Both the position numbers and the translations under genes were made by a program. A model generated the notes under the pieces. The model saw only the letters and a program-made list of their open reading frames with translations. It was not told the DNA's origin and ran no database searches. This document shows positions 6,876-14,868 of a stretch of DNA of 33,839 nucleotides, in pieces. Each line of letters starts with the position of its first letter. Position 1 is the first letter of the stretch. Origin of the DNA: Candidatus Hydrogenedentota bacterium (GTDB taxonomy: Bacteria > Hydrogenedentota > Hydrogenedentia > Hydrogenedentales > JACPGD01); assembly GCA_016182645.1 (NCBI GenBank), contig JACPGD010000249.1, positions 1 through 33,839 of the forward strand. Reading direction: 5' to 3'.

Positions 6876-8384
6876 CTACAACTCGATCCACGTGGTCGTG
6901 TGGCAGGCTTCAAGGTCTTCCTTGTTGCGGAAGGCAATCGCGGCTGTGGGACACGCCGCGACGCATTCCGCCGCTGATTTCACGAGCGCGTCGTCGAAGC
7001 TGTGGTCAAAGGGAACGCGGATCTCAAGATCGAAGCCGCGGCCGATCATGGCCAAGCCGATGTCCTCGCCGTGCTTCTCCGCAATCGCCACACACAGGCC
7101 GCAGCGGATGCATTTCCCGGGCTCAAACAGGATGTTGCCCCGGCCAATGATCCGGAAATCGCGCTCTTCGGTGGTCAGGTACTTCTTCTTTTCGGCGCCG
7201 TAATCGGTGGCCCACTTGCGCAGCCCGCACGACACGCGCTTGCGGCAATCGCAGTGCAGGCAGCGGCCCGCCTCCACGCGCGAATCGAGCAGGGGACCAT
7301 CAATCGTTGAGACCGGCAAGGATTCCTTGTTTTCATTGTGCTCGCGCATGTTTTCCATTTCCGCGCGCTGCATCTTGCCGATCTTGCTCTCGAAAAACTC
7401 TGGTTCCTTCGTGACCGTAATGCTGCTGAGGTATTTGTCCGCCCAGACGCCCGCGGTCTTGCCATTACCGACCGCCTTCACCGTCAGCTTGTGTTCTTTG
7501 GCCTCGAAAATCTTCCCGCCGGGCTTGGCCACGCCGTTGCACGCCACAATGACCGCATCAAATTCCTGGAGGATCGCGTCCAGATCGCCGTTGCCGTTGA
7601 TCTCGCTCTTATAGCGGAAATCGACCCCCAGCCGCGTGACCGACTCGATTTCCGCGTCCAAAACGTGCTTGGGCAACTCTTCGTCCTTCAACTTGCGCAG
7701 CTTGCCGCCCGCCTTTTCTTCCTTCTCGAAAATGACAACACCGTGCCCCTTCTTGCGCAGCACCCAGGCGGCCGCCATGCCGGTGCAGCCGCCGCCGATA
7801 ATGGCGATGCGGCGGCCGGTGTCCGGGGGACACTCGAGCAGTTCCGGGTTCTCTTTGCGCGCGCGCTCGGAAACGTTGCGGTGCAATGTCCGGATCTTCA
7901 TGGTCTCGTCGTAGGCCTTGCGGCGGCAGGGATTCTCGCACGGCGCCGGGCAGACATGCCCGAGCGTGCCCGGAAACACCAAGCCGTTGGTGACCGTGTA
8001 CGCCGCGCCGTCGAGATCGCCCTCGTAGATCTGGCGCATCATCACGGGGATGTTCATCGAGGCCGGGCAGGTGTGCGTGCAGGGGGCCTCGCAATCGCCG
8101 ATGTGCTCGCTGATGATGAGTTCGAGCACCTCTTTGCGCGAGGCGCACACGTCGCCGGCGTCGGTCTCGACACGCATCCCGTCCTGCACGATGGTCGAAC
8201 ACGAGGGCACCAATTGGCCGGTGCGCAGGTCGCGCACGACGCACAGCATGCACGAATTCATCGGCCGCACGCCTTCCCAATAACACAACGTGGGCACTTC
8301 TATTTCGAGCTGCCGCGCGGCGTGCAAAACCGACGTGCCGGGCGCCACTTCGATCTCGTGGTTGTTAATTACGATTTTAGGCAA
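6876..8384 (-). CDS. NuoG/GltD-like FAD and iron-sulfur oxidoreductase subunit
   Basis: A 502-aa cytoplasmic electron-transfer protein. Residues 1-80 are a plant-type [2Fe-2S] domain with C34, C45, C48 and C62 (PTLCYWEGVR, SCMLC). Residues about 95-190 are the GltD-type Cys-rich helical domain (CTHTCPASMNIP, HVCPAPCENPCRR). Residues 192-230 are an FAD Rossmann motif (IAIIGGGCTGMAAAWVLR). The usual second, NAD(P)-binding Rossmann insert of GltD seems absent: VIVACNG at 279-284 leads almost directly to KAVGNGKTAG. A Cys-rich NuoG/hydrogenase-like tail carries CLHCDC, C425/C428/C431 and C474/C478P. The cysteine expected near 435 is alanine. It overlaps the NuoEF-like gene by 16 bases and is probably its partner. 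Confidence 0.82.
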   Translation of the reverse strand: MPKIVINNHEIEVAPGTSVLHAARQLEIEVPTLCYWEGVRPMNSCMLCVVRDLRTGQLVPSCSTIVQDGMRVETDAGDVCASRKEVLELIISEHIGDCEAPCTHTCPASMNIPVMMRQIYEGDLDGAAYTVTNGLVFPGTLGHVCPAPCENPCRRKAYDETMKIRTLHRNVSERARKENPELLECPPDTGRRIAIIGGGCTGMAAAWVLRKKGHGVVIFEKEEKAGGKLRKLKDEELPKHVLDAEIESVTRLGVDFRYKSEINGNGDLDAILQEFDAVIVACNGVAKPGGKIFEAKEHKLTVKAVGNGKTAGVWADKYLSSITVTKEPEFFESKIGKMQRAEMENMREHNENKESLPVSTIDGPLLDSRVEAGRCLHCDCRKRVSCGLRKWATDYGAEKKKYLTTEERDFRIIGRGNILFEPGKCIRCGLCVAIAEKHGEDIGLAMIGRGFDLEIRVPFDHSFDDALVKSAAECVAACPTAAIAFRNKEDLEACHTTTWIEL

Positions 8385-10849
8385 AGCTCCCGCTCCTCCT
8401 TCGTGCGCGATCCGGCTTTAATGGCATCCACGGGGCACGCAACGAGGCATGCATCGCAACGGGTGCAGGTGTCCAGGTGAATGTAGTGCATCTTGAAGGG
8501 TTGGGAATCGATGCAATCGACGGGACACGCCTGGGCGCAGAGCGTGCAGCCGATGCAGTTGTCATTGACCCAATAATCGATCAGCGGCTTGCACTTGCCG
8601 GCCGGGCAAAAGCCTTTCACATGCGCCTCGAACTCCTCGCGGAAATAGCGCAGCGCCGTGAGCACCGGGTTGGGCGCGGTCTTGCCGAGACCGCACAGGC
8701 TCTGGGCCTTGACCACCTTCCCCAATTCTTCGAGATATTCCAGGTCGCATTCCCGGCCTTTCCCTTCGGTGAGGCGGGTGAGCATCTCGCGCAAACGCAT
8801 GGTGCCGATGCGGCAGGGCGCGCATTTGCCGCAAGACTCGGATTGGGTAAAGGACAGGAAATACCGGCACATTTCGACAATGCAGTCAGAGTCGTCCAAC
8901 ACGACCATACCGCCGGAGCCCATCATGGCGCCCGCTTCGGCGAGGGCCTCATAGTCCACCGGCGTGTCGCCCATCGAAGCCGGAATGCAACCGCCGGACG
9001 GCCCGCCCACCAGGATGGCCTTGAACTTGCGCCCATCGGCAATGCCGCCGCCGATGCCCTCCACAATCTCGTTGATCGTGATGCCCATCGGCACTTCAAT
9101 CAGCCCACCGTGCCGGATCTTGCCCGCAAGCGAGAAGACCTTGGTACCCTTGCTGCGTTCCGTGCCCAGCTTGGCGAATTCGGCGGCGCCGTTGCGGACA
9201 ATCCATGAGATGAGCGACAGCGTTTCGACATTGTTGATCAGGGTCGGGCGGCCATAAAGGCCCTGAATGGCCGGATAAGGCGGACGGATCGACGGCATGC
9301 CGCGGCGCCCCTCGAGCGAGGCAATGAGCGCGGTTTCCTCGCCGCAGACAAACGCCCCGGCGCCCTCCTTCACTTTCAGGCGCAACGATCTGCCGCTGCC
9401 CAGGATGTTGTCCCCAAGCAGCCCGGCCTGCTCGCAGTCAATGATGGACTGGCGGATGCGCTTCGTGGCCAGCGGGTATTCCGCGCGGATGTAGAGATAG
9501 CCTTCTTCCGCGCCGACCGAGAAAGCCTCGATCAGCATCCCCTCGAGCACGCGAAACGAATACGACTCCAGAATCATGCGATCCATGAACGCACCGGGAT
9601 CGCCTTCGTCGCCGTTGCAGATGATGTACTTCAGGTCTCCCGGCGCATCATGCACGAACTGCAATTTCTTCCCGGTGGGAAATCCCGCGCCGCCGCGCCC
9701 GCGCAGGCCGCTGGCGCTGATTTCGTCGATAATCTGTTGCTGTGTCCACCCCGCTCCGGGTGGTGGCGGGTCCGGCAGGCCGCCCTTGTGGCGTGCCAGG
9801 AGAATCCGGCCCTTGTAGTCGCCATAGAGCACCTTCTCGAGCGCGTGAAACCCGCCCTTGCGCAGGTACTCATCGAGCGAGGCCGGATCCAGCGCACCGC
9901 GGTGTTCCGTCGCAATGTGGTGTTGGCCGCCCAGGAACGTGGCCACGCGCTCGTCGCGCAGGTCCCCTTCGTGGCGTTCCACAATGTCTCGGCTGCCGAC
10001 CCCGCCGTAGACGTGTTCTGTCCAACGCAGCACCGAGGCGCGCAGACCGGAGATCACGTTCTTGGGCTTGAAATGCCGCGCGATGATCTGGGAAACATCC
10101 TCCTCGCGCACCTTGACGTAAAGCGAGGAGCCCTCGCCTTCCTTGATAATCTCGATTACTGGCACCTGGTGGCACATGTGCACGCAACTTACATGTTTCA
10201 CGGGCACATCGGACGCGAGTTCCGCGAGCGCGCGCTCGATCTCCACTTCAATCCGGTCCGTGCCGCCCGCAACACAACAGGAGTCAAGACCGATACGGAT
10301 CTCGGCGCCGTTGTCCCGGACTTTGCGGTGGAGTTCCGTCTTGCCGTTTCCTTCTGCGATCTCGCGCTTCTTGAAATCACGCAGAATGCTTGGCACGGAG
10401 TCTGCCCCCGCGTGCGCATAGGTCACGCCATCGATCTGCATGGCAGGCGCGAGCGAACAGCAGCCCAAGCAAGCGACTTTCCGAATCGTGAACTCGCCCT
10501 TGGGATCCGTGTCGCGCCCCTTGGCCATACGCAGTTCCGTGCTCATGGCCTCGTGCACGTCTTCCGCGCCCTTCACGTGGCAGGCCGTGCCGTCGCACAG
10601 GCTGATCACATGCTTGCCGACCGGGTCGCGCCGGAATTGGGAATAGAAGGTCGCCACACCCTCGATGGACGCGGGCGTAATATCAGTTTGCTCGCAGACC
10701 CGCATGAGCGCGGGCGTGGGCAGGTAACGGTACCGGGACTGAATGGCCTGCAGGATCGGAATGACCGCCTCGGGTCCCCGGCCGTGGGTCTCGACGATGC
10801 GGTCGATTTCCGCGGAATCGACTTCTGTGGCGAGCAGCGCTTCAGCCAT
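8369..10849 (-). CDS. Fused NuoE-NuoF NADH-binding flavoprotein with ferredoxin tail
   Basis: An 826-aa fusion of parts usually encoded by two genes. Residues about 1-160 are NuoE-like with [2Fe-2S] ligands C85, C90, C127 and C131. Residues about 180-260 are a second thioredoxin-fold [2Fe-2S] domain (C192, C222, C226 region), as in HydB/HndC-type proteins. Residues about 325-730 are NuoF: GLRGRGGAGFPTG (381-393) and the FMN/NADH site CNGDEGDPGAF (411). A [4Fe-4S] cluster is at C673, C676, C679 and C719. The tail binds two [4Fe-4S] clusters (C765-C775, C795-C805). It should oxidise or reduce NAD(H) in the cytoplasm. The start at 10849 is chosen because it begins the NuoE domain and overlaps the previous stop by 8 bases. 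No hydrogenase partner gene is adjacent. Confidence 0.85.
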   Translation of the reverse strand: MAEALLATEVDSAEIDRIVETHGRGPEAVIPILQAIQSRYRYLPTPALMRVCEQTDITPASIEGVATFYSQFRRDPVGKHVISLCDGTACHVKGAEDVHEAMSTELRMAKGRDTDPKGEFTIRKVACLGCCSLAPAMQIDGVTYAHAGADSVPSILRDFKKREIAEGNGKTELHRKVRDNGAEIRIGLDSCCVAGGTDRIEVEIERALAELASDVPVKHVSCVHMCHQVPVIEIIKEGEGSSLYVKVREEDVSQIIARHFKPKNVISGLRASVLRWTEHVYGGVGSRDIVERHEGDLRDERVATFLGGQHHIATEHRGALDPASLDEYLRKGGFHALEKVLYGDYKGRILLARHKGGLPDPPPPGAGWTQQQIIDEISASGLRGRGGAGFPTGKKLQFVHDAPGDLKYIICNGDEGDPGAFMDRMILESYSFRVLEGMLIEAFSVGAEEGYLYIRAEYPLATKRIRQSIIDCEQAGLLGDNILGSGRSLRLKVKEGAGAFVCGEETALIASLEGRRGMPSIRPPYPAIQGLYGRPTLINNVETLSLISWIVRNGAAEFAKLGTERSKGTKVFSLAGKIRHGGLIEVPMGITINEIVEGIGGGIADGRKFKAILVGGPSGGCIPASMGDTPVDYEALAEAGAMMGSGGMVVLDDSDCIVEMCRYFLSFTQSESCGKCAPCRIGTMRLREMLTRLTEGKGRECDLEYLEELGKVVKAQSLCGLGKTAPNPVLTALRYFREEFEAHVKGFCPAGKCKPLIDYWVNDNCIGCTLCAQACPVDCIDSQPFKMHYIHLDTCTRCDACLVACPVDAIKAGSRTKEERELCLKS

Positions 10850-12638
10850 GGCTCGACTCAATGCAGTAAAGATGTCCTGTCGAACGCAAATAGATTTTGC
10901 CATCCAGATACGCCGGCGTGGCAAAGGTGCCCTCCCCAACATTCAGCGTCGCCAGCAGGGCGAAATCACTGCCGGCCTGGACAATGTACATCTTGCCCTC
11001 GGTCCCGAGGATGAAGACTTTGTCTCCTACAAGCACAGGCGAAGAATAGAAGCTCTCGGCCAGTTCCTCAACCCACAATTCCGTGCCCGCCTTTGTATCG
11101 AGTGCCACCAACTGCCCGGCCGACGTGGCGAAGTACACGCGCTCGCCGTCAAGTACGGGGCTGGAGACTTCGGGCAAGAAACTGTCGTATTGCCAGGCAA
11201 TCTCGGGCTGAATGGCCTCCGCCGTGCCATTCAACTTGATCAGCGAAGCGGTGGCGTATTCATTGGCGGCGAAAACCACGCCGTTCCCATAAGCGGGCGA
11301 AGGGGCCACTTCGCCGCCCAAACATTCCTGCGACCACAGCAGTTTGCCGGTGTCCGGCGCGTACCCGTCCACCGTCGCTTCAGAGTTCAGGATAAGCTGC
11401 GGGCCGAAGGACGTCCGCGCGAGGATCGGCGACGCCCACGAAATCGTCTTGCGCTCGGCTTCCCACGCTTCCTTTCCGGTGGCCAAGTCAAAGGCCAGCA
11501 ACCGCGCCTTCGAGTTATCGTCGCGCTGCACATAGAGAAGATTTCCGTATGCCAAGAGCGACGAGGCATGCCCGTAGTGGTTGTCCGGCAATCCTATGTT
11601 CAATCCCCAAACGAATTCCCCCTCGGCAGTGTACGACGCCAAATCTCCATTCGCGAAGATCGCAAACACCTGCTTGCCATGCACGGCCATGGACGGCGCG
11701 GCGAAACCGGCCTCTTCATTGACCTTGGGCGGCTCTGCCGGCGTGCCTTGAAAACGATCCAGCGTCTTCTTCCAAACCAGTTCACCAGACTCAGTATCGT
11801 AACAATAGACTTCGCGCGTCGTCTCGTTCGCACCGGAAAAGTACAGCCGGTTCTCCCAGACCACCGGCGAATTATGGCCGGGCAGTTGGGTTTCGGTTTT
11901 CCATTTCACCCCAGTCCCCGCGGCGAGGTCCCATTGCGTCGGCGCGCTTGTGAAGTGGGCAACGCCCGTGCTGCCTGGCCCGCGAAACGTGGGCCAATTC
12001 AGTTCCATCGCCTCCCAGGCCGGCGTTTCAATGGCCTTGGCAATCCCCTCGGGAGATGCCGCGGCCTGGGCCTCGGTGGCGGCGTTCTGCGCACTGGTTG
12101 CGGCCGGTGGAGCCTCCAGAATCCGGGCGTCGACCGTCGAGTAGATGGCGCCTTCCGTCAGCAGGGCCGTCATCATGCCCACCCCCAGCAGTCCCACACC
12201 CCCCCAGGCAATCAACTGCCGGGACTGGGCAAAGGCCAGAAACTCCTTCTCCGCCGTGGGCGTTTCGGCGAGCTTGGGCAGATCTCGTTTCCAGCGCATC
12301 ATGTACTTGAACGCGATGAGAAACAGCGACACGCCCACCAGAAGCATGACGGCGCCCACGCGCAGATGGGTCTGCGTCGTGAAAAAGGCCTTGCGCGTCA
12401 ACAAGTCCAGATCGCGAATGCGCTGCGCCAGCGCGGGGTCCTCTTCCGGCAGCGCCGCGTATTCCTGCCGCATTTTCGTGATCATTTCGTTATTTACCGG
12501 ATCGGCCGCGCGAATTTGCATGTAATTCACGACGAGCAGGAGGAAGACAATTAGCGAAAAAAAGCCGGAGACGACCGTCACCGCCAAGGACAACCGGTAC
12601 AGAAAATCGCTTTGCTCAAATTCCCGTTTCTCTAACAT
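10842..12638 (-). CDS. Three-helix membrane protein with extracytoplasmic PQQ-like propeller
   Basis: A 598-aa protein. Hydrophobic helices lie at about 15-38, 94-112 and 142-161. An Ala-rich linker runs to about 212, and the propeller begins at ELNWPTFRGPGSTG. Blades include YDTESGELVWKKT, AFDLATGKEAWEA and ALDTKAGTELWVE. With three helices and an inside N-terminus, the propeller faces the periplasm. The start shares one base with the upstream stop (TGATG), and the stop overlaps the NuoEF-like start, so this propeller is wired into the redox operon rather than merely nearby. A docking or scaffold role for the membrane redox proteins is an inference. Cofactor binding is unknown. Confidence 0.83.
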   Translation of the reverse strand: MLEKREFEQSDFLYRLSLAVTVVSGFFSLIVFLLLVVNYMQIRAADPVNNEMITKMRQEYAALPEEDPALAQRIRDLDLLTRKAFFTTQTHLRVGAVMLLVGVSLFLIAFKYMMRWKRDLPKLAETPTAEKEFLAFAQSRQLIAWGGVGLLGVGMMTALLTEGAIYSTVDARILEAPPAATSAQNAATEAQAAASPEGIAKAIETPAWEAMELNWPTFRGPGSTGVAHFTSAPTQWDLAAGTGVKWKTETQLPGHNSPVVWENRLYFSGANETTREVYCYDTESGELVWKKTLDRFQGTPAEPPKVNEEAGFAAPSMAVHGKQVFAIFANGDLASYTAEGEFVWGLNIGLPDNHYGHASSLLAYGNLLYVQRDDNSKARLLAFDLATGKEAWEAERKTISWASPILARTSFGPQLILNSEATVDGYAPDTGKLLWSQECLGGEVAPSPAYGNGVVFAANEYATASLIKLNGTAEAIQPEIAWQYDSFLPEVSSPVLDGERVYFATSAGQLVALDTKAGTELWVEELAESFYSSPVLVGDKVFILGTEGKMYIVQAGSDFALLATLNVGEGTFATPAYLDGKIYLRSTGHLYCIESSHG

Positions 12639-14023
12639 CAGGACGCTACCCGCTTAGGTTCCACGGGACAATAGGGATAGCAGCGTCCGCAACTGAAGCA
12701 CGTCTCCTTGTGCGGCGTGTAGACCTCGCGTTTGGGCACCGTGGACAGTTCAATCAATTTAAGACAAATAATCAGCGCCATAAATCCCCCTAACCAAGCC
12801 CCCGCTTTCTTAAACACATCCCGCAGGCCGAGTGCCTCGCCATGCAGGGTCTCGACGGTCTTCTCGCTGGCCCGAAACGTGCGGCTTTCCAGGATGTCAC
12901 CCTGGACCCGCCCCAAGTCTTCCAATGCAACACGCTCGCTGAGCGCCACCGTCGGATGCACCCGCGAAAGCGGCTCATAGATCGAGTAGCCCCCCACCGC
13001 ACCCATGGCAATGATGAGCGGCGATGCAAACAGGATGTAGCGCAAACGCCGTTTGCCCTTAATGGGATCCTCCACCAGATGGGCGGGCGTGGGCATGTCA
13101 ATCGCATTGTAGGGGCAAGAGTTTTCACATAGCCGGCAGCTCACGCACGGGGACGGCGGAATGTCGAGATGCCATTTGCTGAAGCGGGACATCCAGCCGA
13201 GCAGCACCCCATACGGACAGAGAAACCGGCAATAGGGCCGGGCGATAAATACCCCCAAGAGCAGTATAACGCCGCCGGCCAGGAGCATGCCATAGCTGTG
13301 GCCCAGCCGGTACAGACCCACAAATGGATCGTAACGGCAAATCAGGAAACCCGCGCCCGTGGCGACGCCCACGGTCGCCAGTCCGAGATACAAGTAACGT
13401 CCCAGACCCAGGGTCCGGTCTAACGCCGGAGAGATGCGAATGGGGGCAATGGCCACCAGTTCCTGAATGGCGCCCAGCGGACAGACCGAGGCGCAGAAGA
13501 CACGGCCAAAGAACAGCGAAAAGAGCAGGGGCATCACAAAAAACGACAAGACTACAATCGACACACCGACGTCCGGCACAAAAATCCCCGCGAGCACGTT
13601 TTGCGTCGAGCCGACTGGGCAAATGCATCCTGTGCGGTAAAACCCGAAATAGGCCAGGGAAAAAATGCTCATCAGAAACAGGCCCCGCCGCGAGCGGGCG
13701 CGAAACACCAGCCACGTCGTAATGCACAAGGCCGCAAACAGCATGAGGGCGTCGAAGACACCATTCGTGGTCGCCGGTGCGGGCGTATAGAGATCCGGAA
13801 TGCGGTATTCCGTCTGGAAGTCCGGCGGCGGGAAACGCATCTCCGCGGCGTTACCCGGGAGGCTGGCCAGCAACACGCCGCCGATAAAGAGCCATAAGAG
13901 CATCGACACGGCGTTCCGAGGAAGCAATGGTGGCAGAAGCCCTGGGTCGTCATTCCCGCGAAGGCGGGAATCCAGAGAGGCGCAAGCCAGTTCTTCAACC
14001 AGATTTATACGAGTCCTTCTCAT
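12638..14023 (-). CDS. NapH/NosR-like membrane iron-sulfur protein
   Basis: A 461-aa polytopic ferredoxin. Membrane helices occur at about 41-58, 90-107, 115-130, 153-172, 210-228, 245-262, 327-346 and 408-425. Cys-Pro motifs lie at loop edges: C133/C135 (GCICPVGSTQNV), C177/C181 (FCASVCPLGAIQ) and C265/C269 (YCRFLCPYG). Two ferredoxin sites follow: C293-C303 (CVSCRLCENSCP) and C442-C452 (CFSCGRCYPYCP). NapH/NosR-type proteins pass electrons between quinol and periplasmic acceptors. The ATG at 14023 overlaps the ferredoxin stop as ATGA. Residues about 16-26 (SLDSRLRGNDD) are the translation of a dispersed REP-like repeat, so the original start may have been the Met at residue 41, before the hydrophobic LLWLFIGGVLLASL stretch. 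Confidence 0.82.
   Translation of the reverse strand: MRRTRINLVEELACASLDSRLRGNDDPGLLPPLLPRNAVSMLLWLFIGGVLLASLPGNAAEMRFPPPDFQTEYRIPDLYTPAPATTNGVFDALMLFAALCITTWLVFRARSRRGLFLMSIFSLAYFGFYRTGCICPVGSTQNVLAGIFVPDVGVSIVVLSFFVMPLLFSLFFGRVFCASVCPLGAIQELVAIAPIRISPALDRTLGLGRYLYLGLATVGVATGAGFLICRYDPFVGLYRLGHSYGMLLAGGVILLLGVFIARPYCRFLCPYGVLLGWMSRFSKWHLDIPPSPCVSCRLCENSCPYNAIDMPTPAHLVEDPIKGKRRLRYILFASPLIIAMGAVGGYSIYEPLSRVHPTVALSERVALEDLGRVQGDILESRTFRASEKTVETLHGEALGLRDVFKKAGAWLGGFMALIICLKLIELSTVPKREVYTPHKETCFSCGRCYPYCPVEPKRVAS
13948..13974 (+). repeat. REP-like repeat copy inside the 5' end of the NapH-like gene
   Basis: The third copy of the element seen at 1855-1925, with arms ATTCCCGC and GCGGGAAT around GAAGG and the same GTC and CCAG flanks. 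It lies within the reading frame when translation begins at 14023 and is read in antisense as SLDSRLRGND. Confidence 0.85.
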
Positions 14024-14628
14024 GCGGGGTGTTGCACCGTTTTCTCTTGCGGTTCCTCGCCTTTCCGCACCGGAATGGTGGTCTCCACGCCGCCGGTCAG
14101 GTAGATATAAGGGGTCGAAGCGGGCACCCGGCTGAAGGAGTCCGAAGGGCACGCCTTCGCGATCGAGCACTCGTTGCAATTGATGCAAATGTCCTGGCGA
14201 ATTTGCAGGTAAAAAGAAGCGTTGCCGAAAACCAGGCACGCCTTCACGCACTTGGCGCAGCCAATACACCGCTCCTCGTCGATGACGTATTCGTAGTATG
14301 GGTCTTCAATGTACGTGCGTTTGATGGCGGCCGTCGGGCAGAGCTGGTTTTCCGCGCCGGTGTCCCGCCCACGCGAGCCGGGTTGGAGGTACCCGAAGCA
14401 CAGGTCGCAGTAGCCGCAGATGTTGAACTGGTTCATGCACTTCACGGCGGAAGGGTTCAAGACGCAATGCGTGGAGCACCGCCCGCACTGCGTACACTTG
14501 TTCGGATCGAGTTGCCACACTGTGCCTTCGGTCTTGTCGCCCACGGCCGCATACGCCGCCCCGGCAAACGTCACCGCCGCGGCGCCGCGCATGAAATCAC
14601 GCCGGTCGAGTTTCGTCAGCTCGCTCAT
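14020..14628 (-). CDS. Tat-exported ferredoxin with four [4Fe-4S] sites
   Basis: A 202-aa iron-sulfur protein. The N-terminus LDRRDFMRGAAAVTFAG is a twin-arginine export signal, so folding with clusters should happen before export. Four cysteine groups follow: C45/C48/C51/C55, C71/C74/C77 with C97-Pro, C121/C124/C127/C131, and C148/C151/C154/C160-Pro, plus an extra C64. The arrangement resembles NapG/NrfC/DmsB-type electron-transfer subunits. AGGAG lies 7 bases before the ATG. It overlaps the NapH-like gene by 4 bases, matching the usual NapG-NapH pairing. It probably carries electrons on the periplasmic side. The terminal acceptor is not encoded here. Confidence 0.87.
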   Translation of the reverse strand: MSELTKLDRRDFMRGAAAVTFAGAAYAAVGDKTEGTVWQLDPNKCTQCGRCSTHCVLNPSAVKCMNQFNICGYCDLCFGYLQPGSRGRDTGAENQLCPTAAIKRTYIEDPYYEYVIDEERCIGCAKCVKACLVFGNASFYLQIRQDICINCNECSIAKACPSDSFSRVPASTPYIYLTGGVETTIPVRKGEEPQEKTVQHPA

Positions 14629-14631
14629 GAG

Positions 14632-14868
14632 TCAACTCCTTCTTACAGACGCGGCGTCCGGGCCGCGTCCCACCTGCGCCAGGTCTTGCTTTTCCGGCAG
14701 TGAACACCCGTTGTACGCCCAACATGAATCACAATAATTGTGGTTAAAACACTCGCTCACGTCGCGCCGGCCATGAAGGGCCGCCGCGCCGGCGCCCGCC
14801 AGACCGGCCAACAGGCCCGCGCGCCCGAGATCGTGCAGAAATTCATGTCTGCTGAGCAGTTTTTCCAT
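14632..14868 (-). CDS. Small Cys-rich protein with Tat-like leader
   Basis: A 78-aa protein I do not recognise. Its N-terminus, LSRHEFLHDLGRAGLLAGLA, looks like a twin-arginine signal with the second Arg changed to His, followed by a short hydrophobic stretch. The mature part has four closely spaced cysteines, ECFNHNYCDSCWAYNGC, spaced C-x5-C-x2-C-x5-C with a nearby His. This could hold an iron-sulfur cluster or heme-free metal site. AAAGGGG lies about 6 bases before the ATG. The gene overlaps the end of the NHL-propeller gene by 26 bases and ends 3 bases before the ferredoxin gene, so it is firmly inside the operon. Confidence 0.75.
   Translation of the reverse strand: MEKLLSRHEFLHDLGRAGLLAGLAGAGAAALHGRRDVSECFNHNYCDSCWAYNGCSLPEKQDLAQVGRGPDAASVRRS

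Noticed and set aside
6876-10849. Interpretation as a bifurcating [FeFe]-hydrogenase or complex I locus
   Set aside because: No H-cluster protein (HydA), and no Nuo membrane subunits or NuoB/C/D/I are in the window. Only the NAD-flavin and FAD/Fe-S modules are present.
7338-12554. Long plus-strand open frames (380-603 codons) opposite the NuoG/GltD-like, NuoEF-like and propeller genes
   Set aside because: They are antisense to genes with clear domains and cofactor motifs. They lack recognisable domains and are rich in His/Arg/Ala, as expected from GC-rich antisense frames.
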